Positions 32,934 to 41,698 of a stretch of 64,000 bases of DNA are shown here, one piece after another. The notes below the pieces were generated by a model. The model saw only the letters and a program-made list of their open reading frames with translations. It was not told the DNA's origin and made no database searches. Where the stretch lies: contig NZ_JNXI01000025.1 in the NCBI RefSeq assembly GCF_000717055.1, forward strand, positions 34,465 to 98,464, read 5' to 3'. The stretch's first letter is position 1. Every line of letters starts with the position of its first letter. The stretch is from Streptomyces iakyrus (GTDB lineage: Bacteria; Actinomycetota; Actinomycetes; Streptomycetales; Streptomycetaceae). A program made the translations under genes and the position numbers.

Positions 32934-35336
32934 TCAGCCGAGACGTGTGAGCTTGGCCGCGAAGTCCGGCTCCACCAGGTCCTTCTGGAGGGCCACCGGG
33001 ACCTTCACGGCGCTGGTGGTGCCGTCACCGACGGTGAGCGTGCCCACCTTCGTACCGGCCTTCGCCGTGTGCGGCAGGTCGTCCGCGGCGAACGTCAGCT
33101 TGACGGACAGGCCCGCCCAGCCGACGGCCGTGACGTCCTTGGTGACGGCGACCGGTGTACGGCCGCCGAGACCGTCGTCGGCGTACCCGACGACGTCGCC
33201 CTTCTTCAGGATCGTCGCCGACTCCAGCGCGCCCTGCGCGGCCCGGATCAGCTTGTCGCCCTCGTGGAGCGCGGCGCCGAGGATGGTGTTGTCCGGCCCG
33301 CCCGCGGGCTGGCGCACGACCGCGCCGATGATCCGGCGGGTCTCGCCGTTCACGTCCTTCTTGGCCGCGAAGACGAGGTTGCCGAGCGCCGACGTGGTGG
33401 TGCCGGTCTTGATGCCGGTGACGTCGTTGTAACCGACCAGGCGGTTCCAGTTGTCGTGCTTCTTCCCCTTGTAGTCGACGTACGACATCATCGCCGCGAC
33501 CTCGCGGAACACCGGCTGCTGCATGGCGGCCTTGGCGAGCTTCACCTGGTCGACGGCCGTGGAGACGGTCGTGTTGTTCAGGCCCGACGGGTCGGTGTAC
33601 GTCGTGTTCTTCATGCCGAGGTCTGCGGCGGCGTCGTTCATCTTCTGCACGAACGCCTTCTCGGACCCCGCGTCCCAGCGGGCGAGCAGGCGCGCCACGT
33701 TGTTCGCGGACGCGATCAGGATGCTCTCCAGGGCCTCCCGCTCGGTGATCCTGTCGTCCTTCGTGACGTCGACGGTGGACTCCTGGCCGGCGTCGGACTG
33801 GTCCTGGGCGGCCTGGTCGATCAGGATCTTCGGGCCGTCCGCGCCGCTCTTGAGCGGGTGATCGCGCAGGATGACGTAGGCGGTCATGACCTTGGCGACG
33901 CTCGCGATCGGGACGGGCTTCTGCTCGCCTGAGGAGCCGAACGTGCCGATGCCCTGGACGTCCAGCGCGGCCTGGCCCTTGGTGGGCCAGGGGATGTCGA
34001 CCTTGCCGCCCTCGAAGGTGTAGCGGTCCTCGGCGGTGAGCTCCAGGGTGGGTGAGGGCAGCGGGCGCACGCTCTGCACGACCGCGAAGACGACCACCAG
34101 CAGCAGCACCAGCGGCGTCCAGATCTTCACCCGCCGGGCCGCCGTCCGCAGCGGGGTCTCCGGGGGCGGCGGGGTGTTCGTCAGCTCGGCCAGCAGATCC
34201 AGCGGCGGCTTGGGCGGCAGCGGCTGCTGCGTGGTGCGCTCGGGGCCGACGGTGGGGACGGGCGCGGTGGCTTCGGCCGGGGCGACGGGCTTCTTCGTCG
34301 CCGGGTCGTCCAGGGGCTTGAGCGCGACGAACTTGCTGGTCCGCTCGGCGTCCTTCTCCGGGACGTCCTTCTTCGGCGCGTCCGTCTTCGGGAGGTCCGA
34401 CTTCGGGAGGTCCCTGGCCGCGCCCCCGAGCTTCAGCATGGTGGTGGGCTGATCGACCGGAGGCCGTACGGCCTTGAAGACGGCGGTGGGCTGGTCGACG
34501 GGGGGTTCGGCGGGGGTGTCGTCGGTGTCGTCGGCGTCGTCGCCCGACGCGCCGGTGACGTCGTCCTCGGCGTCGGTGGCGGCCGCGGCGTCCGTGGCCT
34601 TCGGGCTCTTGACGTCGTTGTCGGCACCGGGCTCCGAGGGCGCGGAGTCCTCGTCGTCGGTCCGCTCGTCCGCCTCGGCCTCCGCCTCGGCCTCAGCCTC
34701 AGCCTCCGCCTCGGCCGTGTCGTCGTCGGCGTTGGCGGAACGGTCCGCCTCGGGCTCGCCGGCGTCACCCCGGCCCGCCCCGGAGCCCTCGGACGCCGCC
34801 TCTGGGGCTTCCTGGGCGTCCTCGGCGTCCGTGCCGGCCTCAGCGGGCTCGTCGGCCCGGTCGTCCTCGGCGTCGGCCTCCTCCGCCTTCTCAGCCTCCT
34901 CGGCCTTCTCGCCCTTCCCCGCGCCCTCGGCGGCAGCCGAATCGCCCTCGTCCGCCGACGCGACCCACGCGGCGACGGCATCCCGCAGCCGCCCGTCACT
35001 GCCTTCGGACTCCTCGGAGCCCTCGGACCCCTTCGCCTCCTCGGGGGAGCCGGAAGCGTCCTGCCCGGCGTCAGCCGCCGTGTCCTCGGCGTCCGAGTCG
35101 CCGTCGCCGTCGGCCCGCTCGGCCTCGTCCTCGGTCTTCTCCGCCGTCCGCGTGGACAGGACGCGGGTCGCCGTGTCGGAACCGCCCCGCGCGGCGGACC
35201 TCTCCGGGTCCCGGGCCACCGCGAGCCGCGGGTCGGCGACTTCGCTCCTGGCCTCCGGAACCGGACTCGCGCTCCCCGACGTCTCTCGTGCCGACGACTC
35301 GCGCTGCTTCGACCTGTCGGGGGACTCGCCCGCCAC
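32934..35336 (-). CDS. D-alanyl-D-alanine carboxypeptidase (S11) with long acidic cytoplasmic domain; SCO4439-type
   Basis: An 800-residue protein. The first 400 residues are low-complexity and very acidic (Glu/Asp/Ala, with an AEAEAEAE run). A single membrane helix follows near residues 405-425, then an S11 penicillin-binding domain with SVAK (Ser479/Lys482), SANN and KTGTT motifs. It should trim D-Ala from peptidoglycan stem peptides outside the membrane. I take GTG 35336 as start because AGGAGGAGG lies five bases upstream, although the frame is open to 35459. S. coelicolor SCO4439, which sits in the same neighbourhood, is reported to act in spore-wall maturation and germination. Confidence 0.85.
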   Translation of the reverse strand: MAGESPDRSKQRESSARETSGSASPVPEARSEVADPRLAVARDPERSAARGGSDTATRVLSTRTAEKTEDEAERADGDGDSDAEDTAADAGQDASGSPEEAKGSEGSEESEGSDGRLRDAVAAWVASADEGDSAAAEGAGKGEKAEEAEKAEEADAEDDRADEPAEAGTDAEDAQEAPEAASEGSGAGRGDAGEPEADRSANADDDTAEAEAEAEAEAEAEADERTDDEDSAPSEPGADNDVKSPKATDAAAATDAEDDVTGASGDDADDTDDTPAEPPVDQPTAVFKAVRPPVDQPTTMLKLGGAARDLPKSDLPKTDAPKKDVPEKDAERTSKFVALKPLDDPATKKPVAPAEATAPVPTVGPERTTQQPLPPKPPLDLLAELTNTPPPPETPLRTAARRVKIWTPLVLLLVVVFAVVQSVRPLPSPTLELTAEDRYTFEGGKVDIPWPTKGQAALDVQGIGTFGSSGEQKPVPIASVAKVMTAYVILRDHPLKSGADGPKILIDQAAQDQSDAGQESTVDVTKDDRITEREALESILIASANNVARLLARWDAGSEKAFVQKMNDAAADLGMKNTTYTDPSGLNNTTVSTAVDQVKLAKAAMQQPVFREVAAMMSYVDYKGKKHDNWNRLVGYNDVTGIKTGTTTSALGNLVFAAKKDVNGETRRIIGAVVRQPAGGPDNTILGAALHEGDKLIRAAQGALESATILKKGDVVGYADDGLGGRTPVAVTKDVTAVGWAGLSVKLTFAADDLPHTAKAGTKVGTLTVGDGTTSAVKVPVALQKDLVEPDFAAKLTRLG
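34673..34716 (-). repeat. Glu-Ala codon repeat inside the carboxypeptidase gene
   Basis: A run of alternating GCC/GCG and GAG/GAA codons (plus-strand TCGGCC/TCAGCC units) encodes the AEAEAEAE stretch of the acidic domain. Synonymous variation between units indicates an old, selected amino-acid repeat, not a fresh microsatellite. Confidence 0.6.
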
Positions 35337-35571
35337 CGATGCCTCCTCCTCGCGCCGCATGCCCCGCGTGCGCGTACCGAACCGTGAACCGCCGCCCGTG
35401 ACACCGCTCCGGCGCTGTCCGAACCATGTACCAGTGTCCTGTGTGCGGGCCAAACCCATCCGGTAGACGAGAACGACATACCTACTGGTTCCACTACGAA
35501 CCGGTCACGCACCCTCGACAGACCAATGTGAGAGGGGTCACCCTGTCTTTCATCCACGCGGGGAGGCATGG

Positions 35572-36327
35572 ATGGGCAGGAGCCGCAGAACACTTCCGGA
35601 GGAGCTTCTGCTGCTGGCGTTGGACCCGGCCACGGGTACCACTGCACAGCCGCAGTCGCTCGACCTCGGTCTGGCCGGAGCACAGCTAGTAGAGCTGGCG
35701 CTGGCCGGACGGATAGCCCCAGACGGGGATCGTATCGCCGTGGTGGCACCACGGCCGACTGGAGATCCAACGTTGGACTGCGCGTTGGAGCTGCTGCGAA
35801 GGCGTGGCGCTCCCGTGCGGGCAGTGAACTGGATTGGCGGGCCGCGACTGGGGCTGCGCCAGACCTACCTCTCGCATCTGGAGCGGTGCGGCATGGTGCA
35901 TGCCGTGGCCGGCCAGATGTGCGGAGTGCTGCCGACGACTCGCTACCAGGCGACGGACACCGAGATCAGCCGGGAGATCAGGGCCCGGCTGGACTCCGCG
36001 ATCCGCACCGGCGTACCGCCGGACCCGCGGACCGCGGCCCTCGCGGCCCTCGCTCACGCGGTCGGCCTCGGCAAGCACCTGTACCCGGGCAACGAGGGAC
36101 GCTCCTCTCGCTCCCGGCTCAGGGACCTGATCAGGCACGACCCCATGGGCGGTCTCGTCGCGCACGCGGTGATGGACGTCCAGAACGGCGTCGCGGCCCA
36201 GCCGCGCCGCAGCCCGGCACCGTCCGGCCGTCAGGCGGCCGGCCCGGCCAGGCCCGCACCGGAACCCGCCCGCGGCGTTCCGATGCAACCGCGCCACGGG
36301 AGCATGGCCCGCGCCGTGGCCCACTGA
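35572..36327 (+). CDS. GPP34 (GOLPH3/VPS74-like) family protein
   Basis: A 251-residue protein with the GPP34 pattern: TLPEELLLLALDP at the N-terminus, DLGLAGAQLVELALAGRI near residue 30, and a helical C-terminal half with AHAVGLGKHLYPG near residue 160, ending in a Pro/Arg/Ala-rich tail. Eukaryotic relatives bind phosphatidylinositol 4-phosphate; the bacterial role is unknown. ATG 35572 lies five bases after GGGGAGG. In Streptomyces this gene commonly neighbours the carboxypeptidase and the scr1/scr2 pair. A strong terminator follows. Confidence 0.85.
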   Translation: MGRSRRTLPEELLLLALDPATGTTAQPQSLDLGLAGAQLVELALAGRIAPDGDRIAVVAPRPTGDPTLDCALELLRRRGAPVRAVNWIGGPRLGLRQTYLSHLERCGMVHAVAGQMCGVLPTTRYQATDTEISREIRARLDSAIRTGVPPDPRTAALAALAHAVGLGKHLYPGNEGRSSRSRLRDLIRHDPMGGLVAHAVMDVQNGVAAQPRRSPAPSGRQAAGPARPAPEPARGVPMQPRHGSMARAVAH

Positions 36328-36418
36328 GCCGCGCCGCACCGCAAGACCCGGGCGCCGCACGACCTACGACCGGCACACGCACCACGGGACCCACGACCCG
36401 GTCACGGGAGCCGCTGTC

Positions 36419-36460
36419 CGAGCGGGGTGGAGAGAGCGCACACTCTCTCCGCCCCGCTCG
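36419..36460. terminator. Strong 18-bp hairpin terminator
   Basis: CGAGCGGGG-T-GGAGAGAG pairs with CTCTCTCC-G-CCCCGCTCG around a CGCACA loop. All 18 positions pair, one as T-G. It lies about 90 bases after the GPP34 stop and insulates scr1 from it. No T tract follows. Confidence 0.75.
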
Positions 36461-36596
36461 GCGTGCCGTGTCGTGTCCGAACTGGCGTGTACCCGTCGCA
36501 TATCCACCGTTTCCCAGCGGTAGTAAGCACCTTGGTGGCAGTCTGCACAACAGCAGATACGCAAAGTAGAGGCACGCAGCCGGAGGTGCACGTCCC

Positions 36597-37454
36597 GTGG
36601 CGTCCAATGTCAATCCCACCGTCAGGCGGCGCCGGCTGGGCCAGGAGCTCCGCAGGCTCCGTGAGCTCAAGGGCATGACGGCCGAAGAGGTGGCCGAGCG
36701 GCTGCTGGTGTCGCAGTCGAAGATCAGCCGTCTGGAGAACGGGCGGCGCAGCATCAGCCAGCGTGACGTGCGCGACCTGTGCGGGGTCTACGAGGTCGAG
36801 GACCAGCGGATCGTCGACTCGCTGATGCAGATGGCCAAGGACTCCCGGCAGCAGGGCTGGTGGCACGCCTTCGGGGACATCCCCTACAGCGTCTACATCG
36901 GCCTGGAGACGGACGCCGAGTCGCTCCGGGTCTACGAACCCCAGATCATCACCGGCCTGTTGCAGACCCGTGCGTACGCCGAGGCCATCATCCGGGGCGG
37001 TTCGCCCGAGGCGTCGGAGGCGGACAACGACAAGCGCGTCGAGGTCCGGCTGCGCCGGCAGGGCCGGATCACCGCCGAGACGGAACCGCTGCGGCTGTGG
37101 GTGGTCCTGGACGAGGCCTCCCTGCACCGGATCGTCGGCAGCCGGCCGGTGATGCGCGAGCAGCTGGAGCACCTCATCGAGATGTCGCAGCTGCCCCACA
37201 TCACCGTGCAGGTCCTGCCGTTCGAGGTCGGGGCGCACGCGGGCATCAACGGCCAGTACTCGATCCTGGAGTTCGCCGACGCGGCCGACTCCAGCGTCGT
37301 CTACATCGAGGGCGTCACCAGCGACCTGTACCTGGAGAAGCCGCTCGACGTGCAGAAGTACACGGTGATGTACGAGCACCTGCGGGCCCAGTCGCTGAAC
37401 GTGGACCAGTCGCGGCAGCTCATCGAGCGCGTGGCGAAGGAGTACGCGCGCTGA
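36597..37454 (+). CDS. scr1: XRE-family regulator with DUF5753 domain (Scr1)
   Basis: A 285-residue protein: an N-terminal helix-turn-helix (about residues 13-65, MTAEEVAERLLVSQSKISRLENGRRSIS) and a C-terminal DUF5753 domain with the usual YEPQIITGLLQTRAYAEAII motif near residue 100. The start is a GTG at 36597. A DUF397 gene follows after 197 bases. In S. coelicolor the matching pair SCO4441/SCO4442 is named Scr1/Scr2 and reported as a positive regulator of antibiotic production; the identical neighbourhood (carboxypeptidase, GPP34, glutathione peroxidase) supports this assignment. Confidence 0.85.
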   Translation: MASNVNPTVRRRRLGQELRRLRELKGMTAEEVAERLLVSQSKISRLENGRRSISQRDVRDLCGVYEVEDQRIVDSLMQMAKDSRQQGWWHAFGDIPYSVYIGLETDAESLRVYEPQIITGLLQTRAYAEAIIRGGSPEASEADNDKRVEVRLRRQGRITAETEPLRLWVVLDEASLHRIVGSRPVMREQLEHLIEMSQLPHITVQVLPFEVGAHAGINGQYSILEFADAADSSVVYIEGVTSDLYLEKPLDVQKYTVMYEHLRAQSLNVDQSRQLIERVAKEYAR

Positions 37455-37651
37455 GCAGCCGCCGGAGGATGACCTTCCATCGGGCAAAGCGCGGGATGCT
37501 ACACCCCTGACACGCCTGACTGGAAGTCTCCCCTGGAATATGCCATCCAGTCGAGTGAATGACTGCTCCGAACGAGGATGTTGGCGAGTAGCGTCGATCA
37601 CGCCAACCACCAGCACGGGTTGGCGTAAACGCAACTCGCAACGGAGCGAAC

Positions 37652-37843
37652 ATGGCAATTCGTCTGGGCGCCACGGAAACGTGGACGACGTCCTCCTACA
37701 CCAACAACAACGGCGCGTGCGTGATGGTCAGGTCGACCGTCGACGAGGCCCTGGAGCTCGGGGACACCAAGATCCCCGAGGGCCCCAAGCTGGCGTTTCC
37801 CGCCGCCGCGTGGAACGCCTTCGTGGACTCGGTCAAGGCCTGA
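37652..37843 (+). CDS. scr2: DUF397 domain protein (Scr2)
   Basis: A 63-residue DUF397 protein with the family features WTTSSYTNNNGACVMV near the N-terminus and a C-terminal AWNAFVDSVK. GGAGC lies before the ATG. It is the partner of the XRE protein upstream; such pairs resemble toxin-antitoxin modules in layout but act as developmental and antibiotic regulators. The 197-base gap suggests its own promoter. A terminator follows immediately. Confidence 0.87.
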   Translation: MAIRLGATETWTTSSYTNNNGACVMVRSTVDEALELGDTKIPEGPKLAFPAAAWNAFVDSVKA

Positions 37844-37876
37844 CCCAGCGAGACCGCACCACGAGCACCACCGACA

Positions 37877-37918
37877 GAGCCCTCTCGACCAGCATCGCCG
37901 TCCTAGCCGAGAGGGCTC
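37877..37918. terminator. 11-bp hairpin terminator after scr2
   Basis: GAGCCCTCTCG and CGAGAGGGCTC form a perfect 11-bp stem with a 20-base loop, beginning 33 bases after the scr2 stop and ahead of the convergent MerR gene. Confidence 0.7.
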
Positions 37919-37954
37919 CATGGTGCCCACGGGCCTGAGCAGGCCCCGGGGGGA

Positions 37955-38839
37955 TCAGCTCACCGGGAACGCCACGTCACACACCAGGTCCTCCGGTCCC
38001 GTCGCCGCCCAGTCCGCGAAGTAGAGCTCCCGGCCGGGGCCGGTCGGCGTCAGCCCCTGCGCCGCCATCCACTCCTCCACCGCCTCGAACGCGGCCAGGA
38101 TCTGCGGGTACGCCACCTGCGCCTTGGTGATCCTGGTGTACGCCAGCCGCCGGGCCGGCTCCACCCGTACCGCCGTCTCCCACGCCCGCCCCCGCCGCTC
38201 GGCCCAGACCCGGGCCGCCGCCTCGTCGGCCACCGGCACACACGCCTCCGCGGGGCCGTCGCTCTCCGTCGACACCTCCGCGTAGTAGGCGACGTAGGGC
38301 ACCCCGGCCACGCCTCCGCACTCGCGGGCCGCCTCCTCCAGCCGGCCCAGCGCCGCCCCGATCCACGCCGGCAGCTCGTCCGCGAGCGTGTGCCGCTTCT
38401 CGCAGATCACCGCCTGCGCGGGTGTCTCCACCGTTTCGACCGTGAACTTCCCGTACATCTCGGAGCTCCTCCCCGACAGCCGTCCACGGAGGTACTCGGC
38501 GAGCGTCCGCTGCCCCGCCACCCGCGCCTCGACGTCCGCCCAGTACGTACCGAGCAGATCGGCGGCCCGCGGCCCGTCACCGGCCGCGACCACCTCGGCG
38601 ATCCGGGCGAGCGGCATGTCGAGCTGCCGCAGCATGGCCACGAGCCGGGCCTGTTCCACCTGGCCGGCACGGTAGTAGCGGTAGCCGGTCGCCTCGTCGA
38701 CATGCGCCGGCGCGAGCAGACCGAGCCGGTCGTACAGCCGCAGGGCCTTCGCCGAGAGGCGGGCGCGCGCGGCGAACGCCCCGATGGTGAGCAGTTCCAG
38801 ATTCCGTTCCGGTCCGTCCACCACGGCATCCTCCGTCAT
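37955..38839 (-). CDS. MerR family regulator with GyrI-like effector-binding domain
   Basis: A 294-residue protein with an N-terminal MerR winged helix (about residues 17-85, LTIGAFAARARLSAKALRLYDRLGLL) and a C-terminal GyrI-like small-molecule-binding domain from about residue 135 (VETVETPAQAVICEKRH). This is the BmrR-like layout of multidrug-sensing activators. I use the ATG at 38839; the frame is open upstream. It is the promoter-distal gene of a minus-strand pair with glutathione peroxidase, and no efflux gene is directly adjacent. Confidence 0.83.
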   Translation of the reverse strand: MTEDAVVDGPERNLELLTIGAFAARARLSAKALRLYDRLGLLAPAHVDEATGYRYYRAGQVEQARLVAMLRQLDMPLARIAEVVAAGDGPRAADLLGTYWADVEARVAGQRTLAEYLRGRLSGRSSEMYGKFTVETVETPAQAVICEKRHTLADELPAWIGAALGRLEEAARECGGVAGVPYVAYYAEVSTESDGPAEACVPVADEAAARVWAERRGRAWETAVRVEPARRLAYTRITKAQVAYPQILAAFEAVEEWMAAQGLTPTGPGRELYFADWAATGPEDLVCDVAFPVS

Positions 38840-38909
38840 CGGGCGGCTCTTCCGCCCGACGACGAGGACGCTCGGGCCTGCCCCAGGGGCAAGGTCAAGC
38901 GGAAGGGCG

Positions 38910-39413
38910 TCAGGCCAGCTCGGCCTCGATCGCCGCCACGACCTCCGCGGAGTCCGGCTCGGTCTGCGGGGAGAAGCGGGCCACGACCCGGCCGTCGCGG
39001 CCGATGAGGAACTTCTCGAAGTTCCAGCGGATGTCACCGCTGTGCCCCTCGGCGTCCGCGAAACCGGTCAGGCGGTCGTACAGCGGGTGCCGGCCCTCGC
39101 CGTTCACGTCGACCTTCTCCGTCATCGGGAACGTCACGCCGTACGTCGCCGAGCAGAACTCGGCGATCTCGTCGGCGCTGCCGGGCTCCTGCCCGAGGAA
39201 CTGGTTGCAGGGCACGCCGAGGACGGAGAAGCCGCGCGCGGCGTACTGCTCGTGGAGCTTCTCGAGGCCCGTGTACTGCGGGGTCAGGCCGCACTTGGAG
39301 GCGACGTTCACCACGAGCACCGCCTTGCCCGCGTACTGGGACAGGTCGGCCGGGCCGCCCTGCAGCGCACCGATCTCGACGTCGAGGGGAGAGGAACCGT
39401 TGGTAGTCGTCAT
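38910..39413 (-). CDS. Glutathione peroxidase family (thiol) peroxidase
   Basis: A 167-residue glutathione-peroxidase-fold protein. The active-site block is VVNVASKCGLTPQY with the peroxidatic Cys near residue 41. The second conserved blocks are GVPCNQFLGQEPG and WNFEKFLIGRDG (Gln and Trp of the catalytic tetrad). Actinomycetes lack glutathione, so the reductant is probably thioredoxin. It corresponds in position to SCO4444 of S. coelicolor. It starts 3 bases after the stop of the ArsR-type gene upstream, suggesting co-transcription. Confidence 0.9.
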   Translation of the reverse strand: MTTTNGSSPLDVEIGALQGGPADLSQYAGKAVLVVNVASKCGLTPQYTGLEKLHEQYAARGFSVLGVPCNQFLGQEPGSADEIAEFCSATYGVTFPMTEKVDVNGEGRHPLYDRLTGFADAEGHSGDIRWNFEKFLIGRDGRVVARFSPQTEPDSAEVVAAIEAELA

Positions 39414-39416
39414 GCC

Positions 39417-40427
39417 TCAGACCCTAGCTCCGGCGGATTCCGGGCCGGTGCCGGCCCGGGGCCGGGCCTCGGTGGCCTCCACCAGGACGTGCCCCGCCGC
39501 CGTCCGCGAGTACAGCACCGACCGGCCCGCCCGCCGCCGTTCAACCAGACCGGCGTCCAGCAGCACCCGCAGGTGCCGCCCGACCGAGCCGAGCCCCTGC
39601 CCGGTCACGGCGACCAGCTGGCTGGTGCTCAGCGGCGAGCCGAGCCGGACCAGCACACCGGCCCGGGCCGTGCCGAGCAGTGCGCCGAGGCTCGCGGGCA
39701 CGGGCCTGCCGCCCGGGTCGGCGAGTGCCCCGGCGCACGGGTAGACCAGCGCGTACCGGTCCGAGCCCTCCCAGGCCACCCAGCCGATGCGCTGCGTGGT
39801 GATCGGCACGAACACCAGCTCGGCGCCGGACAGCTCCCGCGGCGGGTACTCCTGCGCGTTCACCTGGAGCCGGTTCTCCCCGAGCCACTGCGTCCCCGGC
39901 CGCAGCGTGTCCAGCGCGCTCGCCCAGCCGCCCCGGCTGACCTGCGCGGTCCGTGCGACCACATCGGCTTCGAGGATGTGCCGGCGGTGCGGCCAGTACG
40001 GCCGCACCGCCGTGGTCCAGACGTATGTCAGCAGGTCCGCGGCACGCTCTGGGAGGTCGTCCCGGTGCAGCACCGCCGGGACCGGGCCGCGCAGGGAGAC
40101 GGTGAGGTCGGCGCGGGCCGCCGCCGGATCGGCCGTCCGCACCCGCGCGACCCCCTGCTCGAAGGGCTCCCCGTCACGCGGGGCGGGGGAGAGGAAGTCC
40201 GCCGTCCACTCCTGCCCGATCCCGGCGTGGACCAGCTGCGCGGTCACCGGGTCCCGGGCCAGCCGCCGCCGGTAGGCCGGCAGATGGGCGTCGAGCCACC
40301 GCCGCTCGCCGGGATGCGCCGCGTCGGCCGCGTGCAGCAGCCGCAGACTCGCGAACACCTCGGCGAACGGCGAGATCACGAACCGGCTCCCGGCCAGGGT
40401 GTCGGCGCTGATCTGCCACCAGCCCAT
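39417..40427 (-). CDS. ArsR-like winged-helix transcriptional regulator with DUF-type sensor region
   Basis: A 336-residue protein. The C-terminal 80 residues form an ArsR-type winged helix (LSTSQLVAVTGQGLGSVGRHLRVLLDAGLVERRRAGRSVLYSRT), and the long N-terminal part is a helical region found in Streptomyces helix-turn-helix proteins of this kind. ATG 40427 is followed by WWQISADTLAGSRFVISP, a conserved start. It diverges from an MFS efflux gene, with a perfect inverted repeat at 40456-40475 between them, so it probably represses that transporter and itself. Confidence 0.82.
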   Translation of the reverse strand: MGWWQISADTLAGSRFVISPFAEVFASLRLLHAADAAHPGERRWLDAHLPAYRRRLARDPVTAQLVHAGIGQEWTADFLSPAPRDGEPFEQGVARVRTADPAAARADLTVSLRGPVPAVLHRDDLPERAADLLTYVWTTAVRPYWPHRRHILEADVVARTAQVSRGGWASALDTLRPGTQWLGENRLQVNAQEYPPRELSGAELVFVPITTQRIGWVAWEGSDRYALVYPCAGALADPGGRPVPASLGALLGTARAGVLVRLGSPLSTSQLVAVTGQGLGSVGRHLRVLLDAGLVERRRAGRSVLYSRTAAGHVLVEATEARPRAGTGPESAGARV

Positions 40428-40455
40428 GAGCCACCCCCTTCGCGAGGCTCGCGAG

Positions 40456-40475
40456 GTTTCGCGTCTGCGCGAAAC
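40456..40475. promoter_or_regulatory. Operator GTTTCGCG-N4-CGCGAAAC
   Basis: A perfect 8+8 bp inverted repeat with spacer TCTG, in the 85-base divergent gap between the ArsR-like gene and the MFS gene. A related CGCGAGG...GCGAGG sequence lies just upstream. It is the likely binding site of the adjacent regulator. Confidence 0.7.
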
Positions 40476-40512
40476 AATAACCACGCGATCAGGGACCTCG
40501 AAGACTCCGCGT

Positions 40513-41691
40513 ATGCGCAGCTACCGCGAACTGTTCCGCACGCCCGAGTTCACCCCGTTCTTCCTGGCCGCGTCGGCGCAGACGGTCGCCCAGACCATGG
40601 GCGGGCTGGCCCTGGGCACCCTGGTCTACCGGGCCACCGGCTCACCACTGCAGTCGGCGGTCAGCATGTTCGGCTCGTCGCTGGTGCAGGTGCTGGGCGC
40701 GACCCTCCTGCTCTCCGCCGCCGACCGGCTGCCCCCGCGCGCGGCGCTGACGGTCCTGCCGCTGCTCTTCGCCGCGGCCACGGCCGCCCTGGCCCTGCCC
40801 GGCCTGCCCGTCGGCTGGCTCTTCGCGATCGTCCTCGCCAAGGGGCTGGTGGAGTCGGTGGGCGGGGGAGTGCGCTGGGGCCTGCTCAACGAGATCCTCT
40901 CCAAGGACGGCTATCTGCTCGGCCGCTCGGTGTTCAACATGATGAGCGGCGTCATGCAGATCGCCGGCTACGCGGCGGGCGGTGCCCTCGTGACTCTGCT
41001 GTCCCCGCGGCTGTCCCTGCTGGCCGCCGCCGGGCTGTACGGCACGGCGGCCGTCGTCGTCCGCCTCGGCCTGACCCGCCGTCCGCCCCGTACGACGGGC
41101 CGCCCCTCGGTGGCGGCGACCTGGCGCGCCAACGCGCTCCTGTGGTCCTCCCGGCCCCGCCGCCAGATCTATCTGGCCCTGTGGATCCCCAACGGCCTGG
41201 TCGTCGGCTGTGAATCCCTCTTCGTCTCCTACGCCCCCGACTCCGCCGGCACCCTCTTCGCCTGCGCCGCGCTGGGCATGCTCGCCGGGGACGTGCTGGT
41301 GGGCCGCGTGCTCCCGCCGGGCCCGCGCTCCCGCCTGGGCTTTCCGCTCCTGCTGCTCCTGGCCGTCCCGTACGTGGTGTTCCCGCTGCAACCGGCGCTT
41401 CCGCTCGCGGCGGCCGCGGTCACGCTGGCCTCCGTGGGGTTCGGCGCGGGACTCGTGCAGCAGGAGCGACTGGTGGCCTCTGTCCCCGACGGGCTCACGG
41501 GGCATGCCCTCGGGCTGCACTCGGCGGGGATGCTCACGATGCAGGGGGTGGCGGCGGCGCTCGCGGGGTCGGTGGCCCAACTGACCTCCCCGGCCGCGGC
41601 GATGGCGGCGATGGCCGTGGCGTCGGCGGGGGTGACGCTGCTGCTGACGGTCGCGGCGAAGCGGGAGGAGCCGAGGGCGGTGAGCCGCTGA
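40513..41691 (+). CDS. MFS transporter
   Basis: A 392-residue major facilitator with about twelve membrane helices. It starts RSYRELFRTPEFTPFFLAAS, as is common for actinobacterial MFS efflux proteins. The frame is open upstream, but the earlier part overlaps the operator, so ATG 40513 is preferred. Divergent control by the ArsR-like gene suggests an inducible exporter. The cargo is unknown. It is convergent with the MarR gene, with stops 7 bases apart. Confidence 0.85.
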   Translation: MRSYRELFRTPEFTPFFLAASAQTVAQTMGGLALGTLVYRATGSPLQSAVSMFGSSLVQVLGATLLLSAADRLPPRAALTVLPLLFAAATAALALPGLPVGWLFAIVLAKGLVESVGGGVRWGLLNEILSKDGYLLGRSVFNMMSGVMQIAGYAAGGALVTLLSPRLSLLAAAGLYGTAAVVVRLGLTRRPPRTTGRPSVAATWRANALLWSSRPRRQIYLALWIPNGLVVGCESLFVSYAPDSAGTLFACAALGMLAGDVLVGRVLPPGPRSRLGFPLLLLLAVPYVVFPLQPALPLAAAAVTLASVGFGAGLVQQERLVASVPDGLTGHALGLHSAGMLTMQGVAAALAGSVAQLTSPAAAMAAMAVASAGVTLLLTVAAKREEPRAVSR

Positions 41692-41698
41692 GGGGCTC

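Noticed and set aside
34673..34716. CRISPR or minisatellite
   Set aside because: The repeats are in-frame Ala/Glu codons with synonymous variation and no spacers. No CRISPR array was seen anywhere.
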